From the NCBI GenBank assembly GCA_012514835.1, contig JAAYZM010000440.1, forward strand, positions 1-10,453: a stretch of DNA of 10,453 nt, in the 5' to 3' direction. The notes beneath the pieces were generated by a model. The model searched no databases and was not told the origin of the DNA. It was given only the letters and a program-made list of their open reading frames with translations. Origin of the DNA: Actinomycetales bacterium. GTDB lineage: Bacteria; Actinomycetota; Actinomycetes; Actinomycetales; Cellulomonadaceae. The position numbers and the translations under genes are program-made. Positions 5,445 through 10,453 of the stretch are shown here, piece by piece. The number at the start of each line of letters is the position of its first letter. Within the stretch, counting starts at the first letter, position 1.

Positions 5445-7988
5445 TCAGCCCTCGCGCGTCACGTCGGTGGGCGCCTTGTCGTCGCGCCAGCCGCGCCAGC
5501 GCGCGTGCCGCAGCCGTCCGTCCGCGGTCCAGCCCGCGTGCTCGACCTCGCCCACGTGCACGGGCTCGACCCAGCGCGCGTCCGAGGCGTCGATCCCCGG
5601 GACGTCGCTCGCGGGTGAGCTCTCGCGAGCGATCGGGGCGAGCCGTTCGCCAATCTCGCGCAGGGCCCGGTCGCTGAACCCCGATCCCACGCGCCCCGCG
5701 TAGCGCAGCGCCCCGTCCTGGGCGGGCACCGCGAGCAAGAGCGAGGCGATCTTCCGCTTCCCGGGCCGCCACCCCACCACCACGACCTCTTGCGCGTGCG
5801 CGTGCTTGACCTTGACCCACGCGGAGCTGCGCCGCCCAGCCGCGTAGGCCGAGTCCGTGCGCTTCGCGACCACGCCCTCGAGCCCGAGCCGGGCGCTCGT
5901 CGCGAACGCCTCGTCGAAGTCCCCCTCGAACGCGGGCGGCACGTCGATCACGCCGTCCGGGCTCACGAGCGCCTCGAGCGCGGCACGGCGCGCGGTGTAC
6001 GGCAGGCCGAGCATCGAGCGCCCGGCGGCCTCGAGAACGTCGAACAGGTACAGGCGCACGGGCACGCGCCGCGCCGTCGCAGTGATCTCGCGCGGGTCGT
6101 CGAGGTTCATGCGCTGCTGGAGCAGCCCGAAGTCGGGGCGGCCGCGGGCGTCGAGCGCCACGATCTCGCCGTCGAGCACCGCGCCCGCGCTAGCGTCCCC
6201 GTGCACGTCGCTCGCGAGGGCCTCGAGGTCTAGGGCCTCGGCGAGCGCGCCGAGCTCGGGGTACTCGGCCGTGATGTCACGCCCCGAACGGCTCGCGAGA
6301 CGCACCCGCCCGTCCCGCACGCGCGCGACCGCCCGGATCCCGTCCCACTTCATCTCGACGGCCCACGCGCCCTCGTCGTGGATCACGTCCGCACGCGTCC
6401 CGTTCGTCGCGAGCATGGGGGAGGGCGACTCGCCAGGGGCCGCGAGAGGGAGGTCCGACGACGGCGGCCACGGGCTGCTCTCGTCTCCCGGGTGGCCCAC
6501 GTCGCTCGGTGAGCCACTTGCAGCGAGAAGGGCCTCGTCGGTGGATCGGGCCGCCAGGGATTCGTCGTCGTCGGGCCTCTGCTTCCCGCCGTCGGCCCCC
6601 TTGCCCCCGGCCCGGACCTTGGGGGCCATGAGGTGGGCTAGCCACTGGTCGCCGCCGGTCCGGATCAGGGCGATGCGGCGGCGTCCGCGGCGCCCGTCGA
6701 GGGTCACGATCACCTCGTCCTCGCGCCACTTCTCGAGGTCGTACACCCCGGAGTCCCAGATCTGTACACGTCCGGCGCCGTACTCGCCGCGGGGGATCTC
6801 GCCCTCGAAGGTCCCGTACTCGAGCGGGTGGTCCTCGGTCTGCACGGCGAGGTGGTTCTTGCCGGGATCGGTGGGTTCGCCCTTGGGGAGCGCCCAGCTC
6901 ACGAGCACGCCGTCATGCTCGAGCCGGAAGTCGTGGTGCCAGCGGCGCGCGTGGTGCTCCTGGATCACGAAGGTGCGGCCACCTGGCCGGGGCGCGGGCG
7001 CAGCGGTGGGCACGGGCTCGCTCGTGCGGTCGGCGTCGCGCTTGGCCCGGTACGCCGCGAGCCGGTCGGCTCCGGGTGGTGTAAGGGCAGTGAGCGGGTC
7101 GCCGCGCTCGGCGAGGAGCGCGAGGACGTCCTCCGCCTCGAGCTGGGTCAGGTCCGGCGCGAGGATCTCGTCCCACGTGCGCGGCGCGGCGACCCACGGC
7201 CGCTCCCGACCGCGCAGCGAGTACGGCGCCACGGTGGTCTTCGCCGCGGAGTTCTGGGACCAGTCCACGAGGACCTTGCCCTCGCGCAACGACTTGCGCT
7301 GCTCGGAGACGACGAGGTGCGGGTGGTCCTTCTCGAGCGCGCGAGCGAGCTCCTTCGCGACGGCCGAGACCTGTTCGCTCGACGGTGCGGGCCCAGACCT
7401 CGCGCCGCCTGAACCTGCGCCGCCCAGCCCCGTGCCACCCAGCCCCGCGTACAGGTGGATGCCCTTCGACCCGCTCGTGACGGGCACGCTGACCAGCCCC
7501 ATCCCGTCGAGCAGCTCGCGCGCCCACGCGGCGACCTCGACACACTCGGGCAGCCCCGCCCCCGGCCCGGGGTCGAGGTCCACCACGAGCCGGTCGGGTG
7601 CCCCGGCGACGCCGTCGGGCCCGAAACGCCACTGCGGGACGTGCAGCTCGAGGGCCGCGACCTGCGCGAACCACACGAGCGTCGCGCGCTCCGTCACGAG
7701 CGGGTACTCGGTCACGCGGCTCGAGTGGCGGATGCCCGCGCGCGCGACCCACTCGGGCGCGCCGGGCTCGAGCTGCTTGGCGAAGAACGCCTCGCCGTCC
7801 GTCCCGTCCACCCAGCGCTTGCGCGTCACGGGGCGGCCGCGCACGTGCGGCGCGAGGACGTCGAACACCTCCGCGTAGTACGCGATGACATCCGCCTTCG
7901 TGGTACCCGCGGCGGGGTAGAGGACCTTGTCGAGGTTGCTCAGGCGCACGCGGCGACCGTCCACCACGACGTCGGTGGGTGCGCTCAT
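5445..7988 (-). CDS. ligD: ATP-dependent DNA ligase LigD (polymerase-phosphoesterase-ligase), NHEJ
   Basis: This 847-residue, three-domain end-joining enzyme works with Ku to trim, fill and seal double-strand breaks. Residues 1-290 form the AEP-type polymerase/primase domain, with metal-binding DLD (137-139), SGSKGIHLY (H178) and VDWSQNS (D242). Residues 337-457 form the 3'-phosphoesterase. They match the P. aeruginosa catalytic set (H345, H351, D353, R355, H387) and contain GEIPRGEYGAG. Residues 524-847 form the ligase, with adenylation Lys 547 in KWDGIRA, SRSGRD, LDGEIVALD, LEGVVAKR, WVKVK and the OB fold. The Pol-PE-Lig order is the mycobacterial one. A Ser/Asp-rich linker of about 65 residues joins PE to Lig. 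A Gly-rich repeat (181-195) interrupts the polymerase domain. ATG 7988 has GGAGG five bases upstream. An in-frame ATG at 8105 was rejected because it lies inside ku and its extension has no family similarity. Confidence 0.97.
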   Translation of the reverse strand: MSAPTDVVVDGRRVRLSNLDKVLYPAAGTTKADVIAYYAEVFDVLAPHVRGRPVTRKRWVDGTDGEAFFAKQLEPGAPEWVARAGIRHSSRVTEYPLVTERATLVWFAQVAALELHVPQWRFGPDGVAGAPDRLVVDLDPGPGAGLPECVEVAAWARELLDGMGLVSVPVTSGSKGIHLYAGLGGTGLGGAGSGGARSGPAPSSEQVSAVAKELARALEKDHPHLVVSEQRKSLREGKVLVDWSQNSAAKTTVAPYSLRGRERPWVAAPRTWDEILAPDLTQLEAEDVLALLAERGDPLTALTPPGADRLAAYRAKRDADRTSEPVPTAAPAPRPGGRTFVIQEHHARRWHHDFRLEHDGVLVSWALPKGEPTDPGKNHLAVQTEDHPLEYGTFEGEIPRGEYGAGRVQIWDSGVYDLEKWREDEVIVTLDGRRGRRRIALIRTGGDQWLAHLMAPKVRAGGKGADGGKQRPDDDESLAARSTDEALLAASGSPSDVGHPGDESSPWPPSSDLPLAAPGESPSPMLATNGTRADVIHDEGAWAVEMKWDGIRAVARVRDGRVRLASRSGRDITAEYPELGALAEALDLEALASDVHGDASAGAVLDGEIVALDARGRPDFGLLQQRMNLDDPREITATARRVPVRLYLFDVLEAAGRSMLGLPYTARRAALEALVSPDGVIDVPPAFEGDFDEAFATSARLGLEGVVAKRTDSAYAAGRRSSAWVKVKHAHAQEVVVVGWRPGKRKIASLLLAVPAQDGALRYAGRVGSGFSDRALREIGERLAPIARESSPASDVPGIDASDARWVEPVHVGEVEHAGWTADGRLRHARWRGWRDDKAPTDVTREG
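7419..7449 (-). repeat. 15-bp in-frame tandem repeat in the LigD polymerase domain
   Basis: On the plus strand a GCCRCCCAGCCCCGY unit of 15 bases repeats almost exactly at 7419 and 7434. On the coding strand, together with a more diverged third unit, this encodes AGLGG, TGLGG and AGSGG (residues 181-195). It sits just after the conserved SGSKGIHLYAGL. Replication slippage is the likely origin. Confidence 0.7.
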
Positions 7989-8026
7989 CACCACCTCCAG
8001 GTTCCGCCTGCGCACCACGCCACCAC

Positions 8027-8055
8027 AGGACAACCGCGCCCGCCAGCGGGAGAAT
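8027..8055 (+). promoter_or_regulatory. Putative ku promoter, possibly leaderless
   Basis: AGGACA (8027-8032) and GAGAAT (8050-8055) each match four of six bases of the -35 and -10 consensus and are separated by exactly 17 bp. The -10 ends six bases before the ATG at 8062, so transcription may start at the start codon. The site lies in the 73-bp divergent gap shared with ligD. For ligD itself I see only a Shine-Dalgarno sequence and no clear promoter. An alternative reading is that GGGAG at 8048-8052 is a distant ribosome site for ku. Confidence 0.4.
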
Positions 8056-8061
8056 GTCCAG

Positions 8062-8967
8062 ATGAGAGCGATCTGGACCGGCGCCGTGGCCTTCGGGCTC
8101 GTCAACGTGCCCGTGAAGCTCTACTCCGCGACCGAGAGCCACGACGTCGACCTGCACCAGGTGCACGACGCCGATGGCGGGCGCATCCGCTACAAGCGCA
8201 CGTGCGAGAAGTGCGGCAAGGTCGTCGCGTACGAGAACATCGACCGCGCGTACGACGACGGCACCCACACCGTGGTCCTCACCGACGAGGACTTCGAGCG
8301 GCTGCCCGCCGAGCGCAACCGTGAGATCGAGGTGCTCGAGTTCGTGCCGAGCGAGCAGGTCGACGCGATCCGCTTCGACAAGAGCTACTTCCTCGAGCCC
8401 GACCCGCGCTCCGTCAAGGCGTACGTGCTGCTGCGGCGCACCCTCGAGTCCACGGACCGCACGGCGATCGTGCGGTTCGCGCTGCGGCAGCGCACGCGGC
8501 TCGGGGCGCTGCGCGTGCACGACGACACGCTCTTGCTCCAGGGGCTGCTGTGGGACGACGAGGTCCGCACGGCGACCTTCGAGTCGCTCGAGGACGTCCC
8601 CAAGGTCTCCGCGAAGGAGCTCGAGCTCGCCAAGGCCGTCGTGGCCCAGCTCGAGGACGACTTCACGCCCGACGAGTACGTCGACGAGTACCAGGCACAG
8701 CTGCGCGAGCTCATCGACGCGAAGCTCGAGAAGGGCGACGCGATCGAGACGCCCGTGGCCGAGGACGACGGCGAGGGTGCCGAGGTGCTCGACCTCATGG
8801 AGGCCCTGCGACGCTCGGTCGAGAAGAAGCGCGGTGCGCAGGGGACGTCGTCGTCGGACAAGGAACCGGCCGCGAAGAAGAAGCCGGCCGCGAAGGCGGC
8901 CAAGAAGTCCGCTGGCGAGAAGGATGCGCCGAAGAAGTCGCCCGCCAAGAAGTCAGCGGCCTCCTAG
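8062..8967 (+). CDS. ku: Ku, DNA end-binding protein of bacterial NHEJ
   Basis: This 301-residue protein opens with the bacterial Ku signature AIWTGAVAFGLVNVPVKLYSAT (residues 3-24). The Ku core, which forms a homodimeric ring threaded on DNA ends, runs to about residue 255. A conserved CEKC pair (C48, C51) lies in the Ku bridge region. Family landmarks include YENIDRAY, the EVLEFVP segment and DEYVDEYQAQLRELI (204-218). Residues 265-301 are a low-complexity Lys/Ala tail. Such tails in actinobacterial Ku are known to bind DNA and affect threading, so it is probably functional. Recruitment of LigD, encoded divergently 73 bp away, is expected. ATG 8062 was chosen because the signature begins two residues later. 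The upstream extension to 7927 overlaps ligD and looks non-coding. Confidence 0.97.
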   Translation: MRAIWTGAVAFGLVNVPVKLYSATESHDVDLHQVHDADGGRIRYKRTCEKCGKVVAYENIDRAYDDGTHTVVLTDEDFERLPAERNREIEVLEFVPSEQVDAIRFDKSYFLEPDPRSVKAYVLLRRTLESTDRTAIVRFALRQRTRLGALRVHDDTLLLQGLLWDDEVRTATFESLEDVPKVSAKELELAKAVVAQLEDDFTPDEYVDEYQAQLRELIDAKLEKGDAIETPVAEDDGEGAEVLDLMEALRRSVEKKRGAQGTSSSDKEPAAKKKPAAKAAKKSAGEKDAPKKSPAKKSAAS

Positions 8968-8993
8968 CCAGCCGTGCGCGTCGCGCGGCGTGC

Positions 8994-9010
8994 GGACGTC
9001 TCAGGCGTCC
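8994..9010. terminator. Short hairpin between convergent ku and kinase genes
   Basis: GGACG and CGTCC arms flank a 7-base loop that contains the kinase stop codon, in the 33-bp gap after ku. Position favours a terminator role. The stem is only five pairs and partly overlaps coding sequence, so it may be chance. Confidence 0.25.
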
Positions 9011-9573
9011 AGCTGGGGCAGGGCGGCGAACCAGGCCTCGACGTCCTCGGGACGCTCGAGACGGACGATCGGTCCACCGGCCCGGATCCGGGCGGTCATC
9101 CGGGCGCGCATGACGGGGTGGTCCGTCCACGCCCACCGGATGATGTTGCGGTGCGGGTCCCAGCGGAACCAGCTGGTGATCCGCTCGCGGTTCCCGTGCC
9201 ACAGCTCCTCGCGGCGCAGGCCGCGGCGCAGCGTGCGCGTGATCACCCGGCGCATCACGAGGGGGCGCGGGTGGTCGAGCCACACCATGACGTCCGCGCC
9301 GTCCTCGGTGCCGGGGTCGAGGAGGCCGTCCAGGCGTGAGGTCCAGTTACCGTCCGACACCCAGCCGTCGCGGTGTGCCGCGGCGAACTCCCTGACGATC
9401 GCGCGGGCCTCCTCGAGGTCCCGGAAGGTCCAGCCGGCGTCCCAGAACACCTCGTCGAGGTCGAGGCGCGGCAAGCCGGTGCGTTGTGCGACCCGCGCGG
9501 CGAGGTGGCTCTTGCCCGAACCGGACACCCCGACGATCCGGATCCGGCGCGGGGCGGGGGAGTGGTTCGGCAC
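9001..9573 (-). CDS. P-loop nucleotide kinase, FlaR/adenylate-kinase-like
   Basis: This 190-residue P-loop protein has Walker A GVSGSGKS at 15-22. LDLDEVFWDAGW (37-48) and WVSDGNW (71-77) follow, a pattern typical of the small kinases annotated as topology modulation protein FlaR or AAA-family ATPase. ADVMVWLDHPRPLVMRRV (93-110) is the Walker B-like strand plus the next helix. An Arg-rich lid segment (113-132) with ELWHGNRE follows, as in adenylate-kinase-type enzymes. The phosphate acceptor is not known for this family, and the historic DNA-topology name should not be taken as a function. The only plausible start is GTG 9573, ten residues ahead of the P-loop strand. It lacks a Shine-Dalgarno sequence and may be leaderless. 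The gene has no antitoxin-like neighbour. Confidence 0.88.
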   Translation of the reverse strand: MPNHSPAPRRIRIVGVSGSGKSHLAARVAQRTGLPRLDLDEVFWDAGWTFRDLEEARAIVREFAAAHRDGWVSDGNWTSRLDGLLDPGTEDGADVMVWLDHPRPLVMRRVITRTLRRGLRREELWHGNRERITSWFRWDPHRNIIRWAWTDHPVMRARMTARIRAGGPIVRLERPEDVEAWFAALPQLDA

Positions 9574-9579
9574 GGTCAG

Positions 9580-9608
9580 ATTCTTGCAGCGCCCAGGGTT
9601 GGGCTCAG
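9580..9608 (-). promoter_or_regulatory. Putative leaderless promoter of the P-loop kinase gene
   Basis: On the minus strand AAGAAT (9585-9580) ends six bases before the GTG at 9573, and a weak CTGAGC (9608-9603) lies 17 bp upstream of it. The layout matches that proposed for ku (GAGAAT, six bases, start codon). The -35 position falls on the edge of the first GGGGACCCC repeat, so anything bound to the repeat could affect this promoter. Confidence 0.33.
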
Positions 9609-9670
9609 GGGACCCCGTCGGCCTCAGGGGACCCCGGTGGGTTCAGGGGACCCCGTTGGAACTAGGGGAC
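9604..9670. repeat. 19-bp-period array of GGGGACCCC palindromes (3 full copies plus 1 degenerate)
   Basis: Three units of the form TCAGGGGACCCCG followed by a G/T-rich spacer lie at an exact 19-bp spacing, with the GGGG runs starting at 9608, 9627 and 9646. A degenerate fourth (AGGGGACG) starts at 9665, again 19 bp on, and contains the TAG stop of the RNB gene. Each unit is a 9-bp palindrome with a single central base. Neighbouring units can also pair with one another in RNA. The array fills most of the gap between the ribonuclease stop and the kinase start. It could be a terminator cluster, a set of regulator sites upstream of the kinase, or a dispersed REP-like repeat. Sequence alone does not decide. 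Confidence 0.8.
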
Positions 9671-10453
9671 GAGGACCTCGCGGACGGTGAAGCGCACGGA
9701 CCGCTCGGCGACGTCGGCCGTGACGAGCTCGGCGCGGACGCGATCGCCGGGCCGCGCGTCGCCGTCGGCCCGCGCCGTGACGGCGGGGTCGGTGAGCTGG
9801 AGGTCGAGGCTCGACCGGTTCTCGTCCACGACGACGGCGTCGAACACCTCACCGACCCGGTGCGCGAGGACGGCCGCCTCGACGGCATCGGTGCACGCGC
9901 GCTCGACGGCGTTCGCGCGGCGACCCGACTCGGACATGGTCTCGGGCAGCCCGGCGAGCCCGTCGCGCGCCCAGCCCGGCACCTCACGCCCCGCGGCGAG
10001 CGCCTCGCACACCGCGAGCGAGTAGCGGTCCACGAGCCGGCGCAACGGGGCGGTCGTGTGGGCGTACGGCGCGGCGATCGCGGCCTGGACCCGGTCGGCA
10101 GGCGGCTCGCCGTCGAACACGGTGTAGCCCGAGCCGCGGAACAGGGACGTCGCGTCGTGGATGATCGCGAGGTGCCGCGGGTCGGTGCGATCGAGAGAGC
10201 GCAAGAAGTCGCCGTACGCGACGCCGTCGGGCCACTCGGCGCCGAGGCCGCGGGCCGCGCGACGGAAGCGCGCGACCGCCTCGGGGGTGGCCGGGGGCAT
10301 GGTGCGCAGGATGCCGATCCCGCCGTCGAGCATGATCTGGGCCGCCGCGATGCCGGTCAGCAGGGAGATCTGGGCGTTCCACTCCTCGGCCTCGAGCAGC
10401 GGGCGCAGGGTGAGCCGGTAGTGGCCGTCGTCGTCGGCGTGGACCTCTTGCTC
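9662..10453 (-). CDS. RNB-domain ribonuclease (RNase II/R family), C-terminal part
   Basis: The frame is open to the window edge, giving 263 residues, so the N-terminal half including the main metal-binding Asp cluster is off-window. The visible part has RNB-domain landmarks: EAEEWNAQISLLTGIAAAQIM, the FRGSGYTVFDG strand, and YAHTTAPLRRLVDRYS (130-145), whose Arg residues contact the RNA backbone in RNase II/R enzymes. These enzymes degrade RNA processively from the 3' end in the cytoplasm. After the RNB domain, residues of about 195-263 look like a small beta-rich OB/S1-type domain, shorter than the S1 plus basic tail of RNase R. The stop codon TAG sits within the degenerate fourth unit of the adjacent repeat array. 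The gene has the same orientation as the P-loop kinase, 88 bp downstream. Confidence 0.93.
   Translation of the reverse strand, partial: EQEVHADDDGHYRLTLRPLLEAEEWNAQISLLTGIAAAQIMLDGGIGILRTMPPATPEAVARFRRAARGLGAEWPDGVAYGDFLRSLDRTDPRHLAIIHDATSLFRGSGYTVFDGEPPADRVQAAIAAPYAHTTAPLRRLVDRYSLAVCEALAAGREVPGWARDGLAGLPETMSESGRRANAVERACTDAVEAAVLAHRVGEVFDAVVVDENRSSLDLQLTDPAVTARADGDARPGDRVRAELVTADVAERSVRFTVREVLVP

Noticed and set aside
5857..7878. Plus-strand open frame of 673 codons opposite ligD
   Set aside because: A Ser/Arg/Thr-rich shadow with no domain. The minus strand carries three catalytic domains in order.
1860..8967. Exonuclease, LigD and Ku as one repair island
   Set aside because: The exonuclease is divergent from an unrelated metabolic operon that separates it from ligD by almost 3 kb. 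Nothing in the sequence ties it to NHEJ.
9001..9573. Zeta-type toxin of a toxin-antitoxin pair
   Set aside because: The P-loop alone is shared by many kinases. The LDLDEVFWDAGW and DGNW pattern fits FlaR-like kinases, and no small antitoxin gene lies beside it.
9604..9670. CRISPR array reading of the 19-bp-period repeat
   Set aside because: Repeat units are about 11-13 bases with 6-8-base gaps, too short for spacers, and there are no cas genes nearby.

Overview
This window comes from a chromosome of very high GC content. Codons are GC-rich at third positions, GTG starts are common, several genes look leaderless, and actinobacterial families recur (GuaB3, GabD2, Pol-PE-Lig LigD, Ku with a lysine-rich tail). 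Together these point to an actinobacterium, most likely a Micrococcales relative of the Cellulomonas/Sanguibacter type. That placement is inferred from gene content, not from a marker gene. No insertion sequence, phage gene, tRNA, rRNA or CRISPR array is visible.

Layout from left to right. Bases 1-60 hold the last codons of a plus-strand gene. A large two-tier dyad (79-146) then separates it from a convergent minus-strand gene for a MurA-like enolpyruvyl transferase that carries an N-terminal XRE-type DNA-binding domain. Its upstream gap holds two related short palindromes that could be its operators. Next comes a minus-strand DnaQ-like 3'-5' exonuclease, divergent from a plus-strand pair, guaB3 and gabD2, whose stop and start are one base apart. 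The gabD2 gene converges on ligD (minus), which is divergent from ku (plus) across 73 bp. These two form a complete bacterial non-homologous end-joining (NHEJ) module: Ku binds ends, and LigD brings polymerase, phosphoesterase and ligase. The ku gene converges on a small P-loop nucleotide kinase of the FlaR/adenylate-kinase-like type. Upstream of that kinase lies a 19-bp-period array of GGGGACCCC palindromes, and then the C-terminal part of an RNB-family ribonuclease gene that runs off the right edge.

Most of the window is ordinary housekeeping and DNA-repair content. The parts most worth a second look are the HTH-MurA fusion with its candidate operators and the two non-coding repeat structures at the ends. 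Both repeat structures have an exact 19-bp spacing although their sequences are unrelated. A run of 5-residue Gly repeats inside the LigD polymerase domain and the missing IMPDH catalytic cysteine in GuaB3 are smaller points. I saw no clear evidence of a wholly new multi-gene system.
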